Source of the DNA: an uncultured Clostridium sp.
GTDB lineage: Bacteria > Bacillota > Clostridia > TANB77 > CAG-508
DNA: 33,652 nucleotides
Assembly: GCA_900552555.1 (NCBI GenBank)
Contig: URZW01000016.1
Coordinates: forward strand, 1 to 33,652
Direction: 5' to 3'
The translations under genes were made by a program, and so were the position numbers. The notes under the pieces are model-generated. The model had not been told where the DNA came from. It searched no databases and saw nothing but the letters and a program-made list of their open reading frames with translations. This document shows, one piece after another, positions 1 to 9,207 of the stretch (positions are counted from its first letter, which is position 1; every line of letters starts with the position of its first letter).

Positions 1-39
1 AATATTGGAGCAGAAAACTTTCAAAGTTTTCCACCCCAA

Positions 40-1164
40 CTATTGACTTTCAGCCAAATTCTGATCGTTCTTTAACAGCTTTTGAGATTTGTCTATGTCA
101 ATAAAATAAATCATTTCCAATATTAAAATAAAATTATATTGATATGAATAATTATTTTCAAAAATACCATATAAAGAAAATAATATAAACACCAAAGATA
201 TCATTTTGTTTTTGGAGATTTTTTTTGCAACAGAAAAATTAATTATTATATATAATGTAAATATTATAATTCCATCAATATATAAATGCGTTAAATATAC
301 ATTATCTAAAGGAAAACCAGTAATAATAGATTTATCAAACAAACCTATATTATATGTTGTAACATATTTATTCCAAAAAAATAGCCTATTACTTAATATC
401 TCATTTAACTTCCCAAATTGTAAATATTCGATTGCGAAAAAAATAGATATAATTGTTAATATAAAATAACTATATTTTATATATTTCTCATACTTATTAC
501 TGCTAATTTTATTTGTTATTAGATTTAATATAGCCAAAATAATTGCAATTAAAAATCCTGTTCTACACAAAGTGATTTTATAAAAAAATAAACTAATCAA
601 AAATATTATAAATGATACTTTTAATTTTTTGGCAAGTACATAATCTTTTTTATATATCATAAATGAGGCAAATATTGGTATTAAGCACAAAAACAAAATA
701 TTAATTCCAGCAAAACCAAAGCTGTATCTTGTCACTATACCATCAGCCATTACTCGTGCAGAATTATTAGATGGCAAAATACCAATCAAATATAAAAGAA
801 TTGTACATATAAATAATAATAATGAATTTATAAAATAATATTTTATAAATTTTTCATCTCCATTTTCTTCTACAGAAAATATAATTGCAAATATAATTGC
901 AAATAGGAAATCGAATTTGGGATTAATAAAAACTATAATGCCCCCCATTATTAAAAGACAAATTACTTTTTTAAAATCCTTTTTTCTTATTTTATAGCTC
1001 AATATCGAAATAAACGAAACAAGTATAAATAATGTCATAATTATTGTCGACGTTTCAAATTTTCCGACAAACAAATAATTCCACATTGAAAAATATTTTA
1101 AAAATAATGCTACAAAAACAATAACAAACAAAATCAAATTTTTTGGCTTTATTTTCATTTTCAC
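40..1164 (-). CDS. O-antigen polymerase-like membrane protein (Wzy type)
   Basis: Polytopic membrane protein of 374 residues with about ten or more hydrophobic segments spread over the whole length and a short charged N-terminus. It is the last gene of the polysaccharide operon, following the flippase and the acyltransferase. Size, topology and position fit a Wzy-type polymerase, which joins lipid-linked repeat units on the outer face of the membrane; Wzy proteins have little sequence conservation, so the call rests mainly on context. It starts six bases after the acyltransferase stop, behind GGAGGGG; a second ATG two codons further in is an equal candidate start. A small palindrome (13-31) follows the stop but lacks a T-run, so the operon end is not clear. 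It could instead be another polysaccharide membrane protein. Confidence 0.65.
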   Translation of the reverse strand: MKMKIKPKNLILFVIVFVALFLKYFSMWNYLFVGKFETSTIIMTLFILVSFISILSYKIRKKDFKKVICLLIMGGIIVFINPKFDFLFAIIFAIIFSVEENGDEKFIKYYFINSLLLFICTILLYLIGILPSNNSARVMADGIVTRYSFGFAGINILFLCLIPIFASFMIYKKDYVLAKKLKVSFIIFLISLFFYKITLCRTGFLIAIILAILNLITNKISSNKYEKYIKYSYFILTIISIFFAIEYLQFGKLNEILSNRLFFWNKYVTTYNIGLFDKSIITGFPLDNVYLTHLYIDGIIIFTLYIIINFSVAKKISKNKMISLVFILFSLYGIFENNYSYQYNFILILEMIYFIDIDKSQKLLKNDQNLAESQ

Positions 1165-1170
1165 CCCTCC

Positions 1171-2193
1171 TTATCTAGAACCTGTAATTACTTTATAAAA
1201 TTTAGGCAACATTTTATTTATAATCTTTGATATTAATTGTATCAACCACACTGTTAATATTATAGTTAAAATGTATACTATTATTGAAATATAAGAATTA
1301 TATCCTAAAATAATAAATAAGATTTTTCTTACTACTTTTATAACAGGCAAGTGGATACAATAAATAAAGAAACTTATTTTTTCAACATTATATATTTTAT
1401 ACTTATATAAACTAAGCATGTCCAAAATAGCTAATAAAATAATAGGAGATAACATTCTATAAATATAATATATCCTTGATGTTTCATCAAAAGTAGATAC
1501 AATAATTGCAAACAAAATATATAAAATTATAAATATTGGTAACTTGCTATTTTTATTTTTAACAATATTTTCTTTTATGTCATAATCTTTGCTATGTATT
1601 CCCATATTTGCACCAAATAGATATATTGGCAACCAAAATATTGGATTGGAATATCCAAATTTAAATATCAAATTTACTGTTAAACATATAAGCATAATAA
1701 TATAGTTTAATTTTTTTGACTTTTTCATTATAAAATATATTACAGGTGCTAAAAAACTATAAATTATTAAATCACGTACAAACCACATACCTTCAGCACA
1801 ATTAGCCATCAAAATATTTTGAAAAATATGACTTATACCAAGTTCAAATGTATTATTAAATAATGTGTTTACCTTAGGAATTAAACAAATTAATTCATAA
1901 TATATTAAGAAAAATATTGACCAAAAAAAGTATGGAATAACCAACGAAAAGAATCTACTTTTATATTTTTCTTTTATTTTTGAAAAGTCAAAATTTCTGT
2001 AAAATAAATAAGCTGATAATATAAAGAATGCTGGAACACTTGCATCACACATTACAGAGATAATTTTATATATTTTTGTTATCATAAAATTATTATCGCT
2101 AATAAATCTCAAACAATTAGAATGCAATATTACAATTAATAATACAAGAATAAAATTAATATGTGTTATTTTTTTTGATACATTTTTATTCAC
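1171..2193 (-). CDS. Acyltransferase family 3 membrane protein
   Basis: Protein of 340 residues with about ten membrane segments. The first helix carries the LIVILHSN stretch and a central loop has FVRDLIIY; this His/Arg layout is typical of acyltransferase-3 (OafA/WecH-like) enzymes that put acetyl or other acyl groups on surface sugars. The start is GTG, preceded by AGGAACG, and overlaps the flippase stop by eight bases, so the two are translationally coupled. It probably decorates the repeat unit made by the operon. Acceptor sugar and acyl donor cannot be told from the sequence. Confidence 0.75.
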   Translation of the reverse strand: MNKNVSKKITHINFILVLLIVILHSNCLRFISDNNFMITKIYKIISVMCDASVPAFFILSAYLFYRNFDFSKIKEKYKSRFFSLVIPYFFWSIFFLIYYELICLIPKVNTLFNNTFELGISHIFQNILMANCAEGMWFVRDLIIYSFLAPVIYFIMKKSKKLNYIIMLICLTVNLIFKFGYSNPIFWLPIYLFGANMGIHSKDYDIKENIVKNKNSKLPIFIILYILFAIIVSTFDETSRIYYIYRMLSPIILLAILDMLSLYKYKIYNVEKISFFIYCIHLPVIKVVRKILFIILGYNSYISIIVYILTIILTVWLIQLISKIINKMLPKFYKVITGSR

Positions 2194-3592
2194 TTTTTCG
2201 TTCCTTTCCTAAAAAATCATATTTTATATAATTAAGATTAATACAAAAATAAACCAAAACAGCACTAAATACTTGTAATAATAATTTTAAATATATATTT
2301 TTTATCAAACACCCTAGAACTATAATTATAAGTGCCATAGCTATGCTTTTATATAAATATTTCATAAAAATCTTAACCATTTTTTTATAATCAATAAAAT
2401 TCTTTGTGCATACAATTTGATAAAGCATAACAAAAAATTCAGCTACTATAGTACCAATACACGCACCATATGCACCATATTTCCTTATGAATATTAAATT
2501 TAGTACAAGATTCACAGCCGCTCCAATAATAGTTGAGAATACATAGATGTTGTCTTTTTCTTTTGGAATTAAATAGCTTGTTCTAATAACATTTGCAATT
2601 GATGTGAATATTACAGTTGGGATTAGAAGTTTGATAATATTACCAGTAATTTCAAATTCCTTTCCAAAGAAAATTGTTGAAAAATCAGAACTTACTAAGA
2701 ATATTCCAAAACACATAGGCATAATAAAGAAAAATGTTAATCTAAATGTGTCCATTATCTTTCTTTCATATTCTTTATCATTGGTTTTTGACATGTGTGG
2801 CAACATTACTGTACCTAAAGCTGTTATAAAACTAATAGGAATATTAATTATCTTTTCAGCACTCTCATAGTTTCCAAGTTCAATAGTATTTGAAAACATT
2901 CCAATCATAGTTTTATCCATAACTCTGTATATAGAATACGCTATTATAGGAATAAACAATATCAAGCAAGGCTTCAAATTTTTCACAATTTCTTTAAATG
3001 ATGTTTTACTAAATTTAATATATTTTTTTATATACAACCATAAATAAGCTTGACTAATAAAAGTACTTCCACTCATCAATAGAGTATATTTCCATAAATC
3101 ATTGCTATCTTTTACAAATACAAAAGTTAAAATTAATGAAAGTATTTTTATTATAATATTTCTACTAATAGTAATTTTAAACTTTTCTATCCCAAAGAAA
3201 AACCAATTAATATCCAATAGCACACTTAGTAAAAAAATGGATTGTATTAACATTATTTTCAAATTATATCTATACATAAAAAATATGAATATATAGTAAG
3301 CAACAATCATTATAGATGTCAAAATAAATTGTAAACAATAAATATTAATAAAATTTTCTGACATTTTTTCTTTATCATCACTGCTTTTAGCTATTTTTCT
3401 CGATCCATAATTATTTATTCCAATTAAACCACATAACATAAAATAGTAAACAATTGAATAAGTATAAGAATATATTCCTACATTTTCAACACCTAATGCT
3501 CTAGAAATATAAGGCGTTGAAATTAGTGGAATGATGAAAATAAAAATTTGATACACTATATTATACATAAAATTTTTATTTGTTGCTTTCAT
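2186..3592 (-). CDS. Polysaccharide flippase, Wzx/MATE-like (oligosaccharide translocase)
   Basis: About 468 residues, with 12 to 14 membrane helices over the full length. The N-terminal part (FIIPLISTPYISRALG, then a GxYSYTYSIVYYF-like stretch) is typical of the Wzx/RfbX branch of the MOP flippase superfamily. These proteins flip undecaprenyl-diphosphate-linked repeat units across the membrane. The chosen start is the ATG at 3592, preceded by GGTGGAAG; the frame stays open upstream to a GTG at 3610 but that has no ribosome-binding site. The gene overlaps the pyruvyl transferase stop by 17 bases and the acyltransferase start by eight. Next to a Wzy-like polymerase it indicates a Wzx/Wzy-dependent pathway. 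Confidence 0.88.
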   Translation of the reverse strand: MKATNKNFMYNIVYQIFIFIIPLISTPYISRALGVENVGIYSYTYSIVYYFMLCGLIGINNYGSRKIAKSSDDKEKMSENFINIYCLQFILTSIMIVAYYIFIFFMYRYNLKIMLIQSIFLLSVLLDINWFFFGIEKFKITISRNIIIKILSLILTFVFVKDSNDLWKYTLLMSGSTFISQAYLWLYIKKYIKFSKTSFKEIVKNLKPCLILFIPIIAYSIYRVMDKTMIGMFSNTIELGNYESAEKIINIPISFITALGTVMLPHMSKTNDKEYERKIMDTFRLTFFFIMPMCFGIFLVSSDFSTIFFGKEFEITGNIIKLLIPTVIFTSIANVIRTSYLIPKEKDNIYVFSTIIGAAVNLVLNLIFIRKYGAYGACIGTIVAEFFVMLYQIVCTKNFIDYKKMVKIFMKYLYKSIAMALIIIVLGCLIKNIYLKLLLQVFSAVLVYFCINLNYIKYDFLGKERKSE

Positions 3593-4718
3593 TTCTTCTT
3601 CCACCAACACTTTCCATCAAATATTTTATTGCTTCCATCTGCAATTCCTTTATTTGATTATTGTACTCGGAATAATCCACCTCTTTTAAATAATTAAAAG
3701 TATTATCAAAATCATATGCAATAAGTCTATCTAGCATTTTCAATTGCAATAAAAGAGTTATAACTCTGTCATCATCTCCATACATATCTCCATTTTTTAT
3801 AGTAAAAAATTTCTTATTATAAATAGTCGAAAATATTGTTCCATGAAACGAAGTAGTTAATACTAACTCAGCATTTTTTATATAGTATAAATAAGATGAT
3901 GGATTTTCGTATTTAGCAAGTTCAAAGCCAAATCTTTTTATCATTCTTGTGCTATATGATTTACAACTCCATGTTATTACTTTTAAATTATATTTTTTTG
4001 AAATTTTCTTTACATATTTACATATATCTTGATTAAAACTTGGACAATAAAAAAATATATATTTTTCTTTTTCATTAATATCATTAGCAAGTATTTCATC
4101 ATAGCAAGGTGCTGTTAAAATTAAAGTTGGATCTATTAGTACAGGCACCTCTTTATTAATCATATCTTTAATCCATTTTTGTCCATTTCTTTCACGTATA
4201 GATAAATAATCATAGTTCATTAAATATTTCTTATATTTTTCAGGATCTTTCGCATATTTTAGGATATTTTTTGAACCAAAGCTTGGTGCATAAGCTACTT
4301 TTTTTGCACTATTTACCCATGGCAAAAAATATGCGTCGTCTGCATCTGGAATAGTCACATTCCAAATTTGGTCACTCCCAGAAACAATACAACTATAATC
4401 TTTATCATTTAGTTCATTCATATTATTAAATTTATTTTTTGATAAATGAAAATTTTTATCTCTAAATTCTTCGTATTTCATATTATTCATTTTTAATTTT
4501 CTATGATTAGGCAACAATAAAATATTCTTTAAAATATTTTTCAAAGAGTTATTCTTAAAAAATATTTTATATAAATTTTTTTGACCTTCATTAGAAAAAT
4601 CTATTATTTCTACATTATCACTGCAATATTTTTCAATGGATTTTTGCATTGCATATGATTCAAGCATAGAACCACAATTATATGAATTATGAAACGTTAT
4701 TATTCCTATCTTTTTCAT
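3576..4718 (-). CDS. Polysaccharide pyruvyl transferase family protein
   Basis: A soluble protein of 380 residues. Features of the pyruvyl-transferase (CsaB/WcaK-type) family include an N-terminal IGIITFHNSYNCGSMLESYA stretch, a central SGSDQIWN segment (about residues 115-122), a DPTLIL segment near 200 and the TSFHGTIFS motif near 290. Such enzymes add a pyruvate ketal from PEP to a sugar, giving the polymer a negative charge. Start ATG at 4718 has a good AAGGAG four bases upstream. It lies 11 bases behind the upstream glycosyltransferase and runs into the flippase gene. The family also includes members of unknown acceptor specificity, so the substrate stays open. Confidence 0.85.
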   Translation of the reverse strand: MKKIGIITFHNSYNCGSMLESYAMQKSIEKYCSDNVEIIDFSNEGQKNLYKIFFKNNSLKNILKNILLLPNHRKLKMNNMKYEEFRDKNFHLSKNKFNNMNELNDKDYSCIVSGSDQIWNVTIPDADDAYFLPWVNSAKKVAYAPSFGSKNILKYAKDPEKYKKYLMNYDYLSIRERNGQKWIKDMINKEVPVLIDPTLILTAPCYDEILANDINEKEKYIFFYCPSFNQDICKYVKKISKKYNLKVITWSCKSYSTRMIKRFGFELAKYENPSSYLYYIKNAELVLTTSFHGTIFSTIYNKKFFTIKNGDMYGDDDRVITLLLQLKMLDRLIAYDFDNTFNYLKEVDYSEYNNQIKELQMEAIKYLMESVGGRRNESNK

Positions 4719-4729
4719 TTTTTCTCCTT

Positions 4730-5704
4730 TTATATTAAAATATATTCTTCACTATTTTTTTTGAATTTATTTCTTCGTATAAATCTAAACAAATGATACA
4801 AAAGACATTTCAGTTTAATTTTGTATAATGCATATTTAATTTTATTACTATTACTAACCATCAAACATAAAGTTTCTGCCTTATTATATGGAAAACTATA
4901 TAACCTACATATATACTTCTTTGCATCACTATACTTTTCAATGTAAGATATTCTCTCATAAAGCATTATAATAGCTCCTTGCAAGCAAAATTTTTTTAAT
5001 TTTTCTTTATCATCTTCCAAAATATCGTAATCATTTAATAGATTAGTAATTTTTTCATGAAATAATACATCAGAATCAAATATTCTGATATCAAATTTTT
5101 TTGTAGTTTGACCTACATATCTTCTATACAAATAAATTGGCTCGTTTATACTTTGTATTTTTTTGGCTTTACTTAATGCTTCAATATTAAATAACATATC
5201 CTCTCCATTTATTATTTTATCATTAAATAAAATCTTATTTTTCTCAATAAATTCTTTTCTAAAAATTTTTGAATATGGACCAGCTATACATATATTTTCT
5301 TTATTATAACCAATTATGTATTTTAGCAAATCATTTTTATTAAAGTCTAAATTGTACTTTGAAAAATAAACTATATCATAATTTTCTGTCATATAACTAT
5401 TTATACTGTCAAACCAATTTTTTTTAAGTTCATCATCAGCATCTACAAACATTATATAATTGCCTTTAGCTTTTTTAATTCCTAGATTTCTAGAGTATGA
5501 AACTCCATTATTAGAATTATCTATAAGTTCAATATTTTTATACTTCTTCATCAGTTTTTTTATAATTGTTAAGCTATTATCTTTCGATCCATCATTTATA
5601 AGTATTACTTCGAATGGATTATCAATATTATCAAAAATTGATTTCATACATTTTTCTAAATACTTTTCGGCATTATATACTGGAATAATTATTGACAATT
5701 TCAT
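4730..5704 (-). CDS. Glycosyltransferase family 2
   Basis: A GT-A fold enzyme of 324 residues. The N-terminus LSIIIPVYNAEKYLEKC, the VILINDGSKDNS stretch and the metal-binding FVDADDE (about residues 86-92) are standard GT2 motifs; GEDMLFN near 168 is the usual acidic catalytic motif. It adds one sugar to the lipid-linked repeat unit; donor and acceptor unknown. The ATG overlaps the stop of the next upstream GT2 gene by four bases. The first bases of both GT2 genes share an identical 35-base run (5661-5695 and 6629-6663). Confidence 0.88.
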   Translation of the reverse strand: MKLSIIIPVYNAEKYLEKCMKSIFDNIDNPFEVILINDGSKDNSLTIIKKLMKKYKNIELIDNSNNGVSYSRNLGIKKAKGNYIMFVDADDELKKNWFDSINSYMTENYDIVYFSKYNLDFNKNDLLKYIIGYNKENICIAGPYSKIFRKEFIEKNKILFNDKIINGEDMLFNIEALSKAKKIQSINEPIYLYRRYVGQTTKKFDIRIFDSDVLFHEKITNLLNDYDILEDDKEKLKKFCLQGAIIMLYERISYIEKYSDAKKYICRLYSFPYNKAETLCLMVSNSNKIKYALYKIKLKCLLYHLFRFIRRNKFKKNSEEYILI

Positions 5705-6675
5705 TCTTTTTCACCTAATTTCTTTATTTTTTTCAACACTTTTCTGAAAATTACATATATATAAATAAATAATAAATTTTTATTTATGTACATGCTAAGT
5801 AATATTGAATAGATTTTACTATTAATATATTCTTTTTGTATTTTATTAATTATGCTTATAAAATCTTGATTATTTATTATCGTTTTTAATTCTTTAAATT
5901 TGCTTACTTTAGCTAATTCTTTTTCAATTAATATAATTTTTTTGTTATCAATTAATTTTTCGTAACTATTTCTTGTAATTAAATTAATTTCATCAAGAGA
6001 TTTATTAAAAGACTTTATATTTTTTAAAATGTTATCACTTGATAATGTAATGCTATTTGTATTGCTTAAACAATAATAATAATTTGCTTCACCAAATTTA
6101 ACATATTTAATATTATTTAAATATTCAACTAGAAACAATGTATCTTCCATAAAATGCAATTCAGATGAGAACTTCATTTTTTTTATTATTTTTGTTTCAA
6201 ATAGACAACCCCAGACACATCCCGGAAATGAATTAGCTAGTATTTTTTCAATAAAATCACCAACTAAAATCTTATCTCTTTCAGTTTTATTATTAAAAAT
6301 TTTTTTACCTTTAAATGTTTTATAATTACTTCTAATCATAGTATCTTTTTCACAACAACTTAAAAGAGTTTCCAACAAATTTTCTCCTAAATAATCATCT
6401 GAATCTACAAATGTTATATAATCTCCTTCTGCATTTGAAATTCCTCTATTTCTTGCACTTGAAGGTCCTTCATTTTTTTGAGTGAAAATTTTCAAAATTA
6501 TACTTTTATTCTCATTTTTGAACTTTTCACAAATTTTTAAACTATTATCTTTTGAACCATCATCAACAATTATTATTTCATAATTACTGTATGTTTGTCT
6601 TTTTATAGAATATAAACATTTTTCAATGTACTTTTCGGCATTATATACTGGAATAATTATTGAAATCTTTTTCAT
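5701..6675 (-). CDS. Glycosyltransferase family 2
   Basis: GT2 enzyme of 324 residues, the same length as its downstream neighbour but clearly different after the N-terminal 100 residues. Motifs: ISIIIPVYNAEKYIEKC, IIIVDDGSKDNS, ARNRGISNAEGDYI and FVDSDDYL (metal-binding DSD). HFMEDTLFL near residue 180 carries the acidic catalytic residues. The start has GAGAGGAAAGAAA in front. The C-terminus is Lys/Ile-rich with a hydrophobic stretch (LLFIYIYVIF) that may touch the membrane. It is expected to build the repeat unit together with the three other transferases of the operon; sugar specificity unknown. Confidence 0.88.
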   Translation of the reverse strand: MKKISIIIPVYNAEKYIEKCLYSIKRQTYSNYEIIIVDDGSKDNSLKICEKFKNENKSIILKIFTQKNEGPSSARNRGISNAEGDYITFVDSDDYLGENLLETLLSCCEKDTMIRSNYKTFKGKKIFNNKTERDKILVGDFIEKILANSFPGCVWGCLFETKIIKKMKFSSELHFMEDTLFLVEYLNNIKYVKFGEANYYYCLSNTNSITLSSDNILKNIKSFNKSLDEINLITRNSYEKLIDNKKIILIEKELAKVSKFKELKTIINNQDFISIINKIQKEYINSKIYSILLSMYINKNLLFIYIYVIFRKVLKKIKKLGEKE

Positions 6676-6688
6676 TTTCTTTCCTCTC

Positions 6689-7735
6689 TTATTTGTTGTT
6701 ATATATGTATCTGATTTTATTTATATATTCATTAATATTACTTACTTCATCAAATTGTTGTAATGCATTTTTAGAATATTCTTTCAATTTTTTATCATCT
6801 TTCAACAAACTGATAATAGCATCCTCTAGCTCACTGTCATTACTTGACAAATACCCATTTTCATTTTGTCTAACAATATCTTTTAAGCCATCTGTAGGGG
6901 TGCAAATTATGGGTTTACCTAACGCCATCGCTTCCAACGCTACCATTGGAGTTCCTTCATATCTTGATGTCATAACTAACATTTTAGAATTATTTAAAAT
7001 TTTGTAAGGGTTTGTAACATACCCAAACAATCTAACATTTTCATTTAATCCAAAATCCTCTATTAGTTCTTTTATATTTTCGTACAATTCTCCTGTTCCA
7101 ACAAGTGCGACCTTAATATTACAACCTTTTGCCTTAATATTTTTTATTATTCTTATTAGTCTTTCAGGGTTTTTAGCATAAGTTAATCTTCCCAAATAAA
7201 TAATATCAAATAACTCACATTCACTATCAGCATTTTCTATACTATCGATTATTTCTTTTTTATTAATTACATTATATAAAATAATTGACTTTTCCTTAAC
7301 TTTATCTTTAAATATATAATTATCAAAGGCACTCTGTGAAACCCATATAACTTTAGAAAAATTCTTAGAGCAATAATTAAACATCAGCGTTTTAATATTT
7401 ACTTTTCTCATATTTTCATGATTACCATGAATATGAGAAATTATTTTTATCTTTTTTCCACATATTAAAGAAGCCATAATACTTGCCTTTATATCATGAG
7501 CATGAATTATATCTGGTTCAAATTCCTTTATTGCTGTTTTTGTTGATTTATAATCAAATTTATTAAGTTTTAAATGTTTTACTTTTCTCTCAGCTAAACT
7601 TACTTCATTTGGTCCACTTGGGCTACAATACACCATTTGAAAATTTTTGTCATTTTGAAATCCGTTTATTATTTGACATGCTACATTTTCTGCGCCCGAG
7701 AAAACATCAGTACATATTAAATGTAATACTTTCAT
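6689..7735 (-). CDS. Glycosyltransferase family 4
   Basis: GT-B fold transferase of 348 residues. The N-terminus MKVLHLICTDVFSGAENV holds the usual glycine-containing acceptor loop. The C-terminal half shows IIYLGRLTYAKNPERLI, VALVGTGEL, and the E-x7-E region TSRYEGTPMVALEAMALGKP (about residues 258-277), which binds the nucleotide-sugar. Its start shares one base with the stop of the preceding GT4 gene and has AAAGGTGATG upstream. Cytoplasmic, retaining mechanism expected; specificity unknown. Confidence 0.9.
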   Translation of the reverse strand: MKVLHLICTDVFSGAENVACQIINGFQNDKNFQMVYCSPSGPNEVSLAERKVKHLKLNKFDYKSTKTAIKEFEPDIIHAHDIKASIMASLICGKKIKIISHIHGNHENMRKVNIKTLMFNYCSKNFSKVIWVSQSAFDNYIFKDKVKEKSIILYNVINKKEIIDSIENADSECELFDIIYLGRLTYAKNPERLIRIIKNIKAKGCNIKVALVGTGELYENIKELIEDFGLNENVRLFGYVTNPYKILNNSKMLVMTSRYEGTPMVALEAMALGKPIICTPTDGLKDIVRQNENGYLSSNDSELEDAIISLLKDDKKLKEYSKNALQQFDEVSNINEYINKIRYIYNNK

Positions 7736-8877
7736 TAATTCATCACCTTTCTTCGATATTCTTCATAATATTTTTGAATCAATTTATTTGCTTCTTTTTT
7801 TATATTAAAATCTTTTTTAGAAATTTCGTTAGTACAATTCTTTCTTTTAAATGATTTGTATTTTTTTAAAATTGTATATGCCCACTCTTCTACACTCTGA
7901 TTTAGTGATAAAAATTCAGTAGTATCCAACACCTTTGTTTCTTTTGTCATGTCATCAGAAAATACACATAATAATCCTGTAGCTTGTGCTTCAACTCCAA
8001 CAACTGGCAATCCTTCATACAATGATGGTAAGCAAAATACATCAAATGCTTGATATAATTCATTTATATCATTTCTTTGTCCTAAAAATTTTACACTATC
8101 TTCTATTTCTAATATTTTAACTTTTTCTTTCATTTCTTCCATTAAAGGACCTTGTCCTGCAAGTAATAAAATAGAATTTTCTTTTTGTTTATGTACTTCA
8201 TTAAATATATCAATTAAAAATCTATGATTTTTTTGTTCAACAAATCTACCAACATGTCCAATTACTAAAGTACTATCTTCTATGTTTAATTCCTTTCTTT
8301 TTTCTTTTCTTTTTTCTTCATCATATTTAAATTTATCTAAATCAATTGCATTGTTTAAAAGATAAACATTACCATTATCATATTCTTTGTTTCCAAACAA
8401 CCATCTGCCAGCAAGTTCTGAACAACACATATAATCTGTTGCAAATACTTTGCTAAATGGTCTTAATACTTGCTTTAATAAATTCTTCTTTTTTTCTTTT
8501 TTATTTGTTGTACTATGTGAATGTGCAATTCTTACTGGAACTCCAGCACACTTTGCAGCAAACAAACTAAAAACTGATAATGTATTAATATGTGAGTGAA
8601 CTATTTTGTATCCACCAGATTTTAATACTTCTTTTAGTTTTTTATGATACTTAAAAATTTTTTGATATGGTGGTATTAAAATAACTTTACCACCCATTTT
8701 TTCTATTTCTTCATATGGAATATTTGTAGAATCTTCATCACATATAAAATCGAACTGAATTTTAGTTCTATCAATATGTCTATAATAATTCATTACGACA
8801 GATTCTACTCCACCACCAAGCCATTTTCCTATAATTTGCGCCACTCTTATCGGCTCATTTTTTTTCACAAAATTCAC
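7735..8877 (-). CDS. Glycosyltransferase family 4 (EpsF-like), first gene of the operon
   Basis: GT-B transferase of 380 residues, beginning IRVAQIIGKWLGGGVESVVMNYYRHID like the EpsF-type exopolysaccharide enzymes. It has HSHSTT near residue 122, VIGHVGRFVEQKNH at about 207-220, LLLAGQGPL, and the nucleotide-sugar-binding LPSLYEGLPVVGVEAQATG. It is the first of eight tightly packed genes behind the promoter at 9020-9048. Two GTG starts are possible: 8877, only two bases behind AAGGAG, and 8868, 11 bases behind it; the second agrees better with spacing and with the start of relatives. Sugar specificity unknown. Confidence 0.88.
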   Translation of the reverse strand: MNFVKKNEPIRVAQIIGKWLGGGVESVVMNYYRHIDRTKIQFDFICDEDSTNIPYEEIEKMGGKVILIPPYQKIFKYHKKLKEVLKSGGYKIVHSHINTLSVFSLFAAKCAGVPVRIAHSHSTTNKKEKKKNLLKQVLRPFSKVFATDYMCCSELAGRWLFGNKEYDNGNVYLLNNAIDLDKFKYDEEKRKEKRKELNIEDSTLVIGHVGRFVEQKNHRFLIDIFNEVHKQKENSILLLAGQGPLMEEMKEKVKILEIEDSVKFLGQRNDINELYQAFDVFCLPSLYEGLPVVGVEAQATGLLCVFSDDMTKETKVLDTTEFLSLNQSVEEWAYTILKKYKSFKRKNCTNEISKKDFNIKKEANKLIQKYYEEYRRKVMN

Positions 8878-8884
8878 TTCTCCT

Positions 8885-8915
8885 TAAAAAATCATTGCAC
8901 TATACAATGCAATGA
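8885..8915 (-). terminator. Terminator-like hairpin in the leader of the polysaccharide operon
   Basis: Eight-base perfect arms (TCATTGCA 8892-8899 and TGCAATGA 8908-8915), an eight-base loop, and six T residues directly after it on the minus strand. It sits between the promoter at 9020-9048 and the first gene, five to ten bases before its ribosome-binding site. Because it lies inside the transcribed leader, it looks like an attenuator; no alternative antiterminator pairing was worked out. Confidence 0.55.
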
Positions 8916-9019
8916 ATAAATACTCAAACTAACTACTATTGTATAAATTATTCTTTTATTAATTAATCAATTTGTTTTTTCTTTCCAACATAATGTTCAT
9001 CTGAAAGAAACTCAAAAAT

Positions 9020-9048
9020 ATTATACACTAAAAGGACTAAAGTTTCAA
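9020..9048 (-). promoter_or_regulatory. Promoter of the eight-gene polysaccharide operon
   Basis: On the minus strand a TTGAAA box (9043-9048) is followed after exactly 17 bases by TATAAT (9020-9025). Transcription would start near 9013 and give a leader of about 135 bases before the first glycosyltransferase. It is the best sigma-A-type match in the 330-base gap. Confidence 0.7.
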
Positions 9049-9207
9049 CTTTTTTTGCCATTTTTTTGCTCAATTTTGCATAGTAAATTTTGTCAAAAAT
9101 TATGTTTACGAAAATTTCATTATATTTCAATGGTTTTCTGATATTTTATCAATATCTTATGTATATGACTATTCAAAAACTGAATAGCCCTTTTTATAAT
9201 AATTATT

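Larger units (their letters stand above)
8878..9207. other. Gene-free 330-base region between conjugative remnant and polysaccharide operon
   Basis: No coding sequence with a plausible start was found on either strand. It holds the promoter (9020-9048), the leader hairpin (8885-8915) and a second small hairpin with seven-base arms CTATTCA/TGAATAG (9169-9187) just behind the hydrolase remnant; that one is followed by a T-run only on the plus strand. No recognisable element end or attachment-site repeat was seen. Confidence 0.6.

Noticed and set aside
1..39. Terminator behind the last polysaccharide gene
   Set aside because: A small palindrome (GAAAACTTT/AAAGTTTTC, 13-31) is present, but on the minus strand it is not followed by a T-run.
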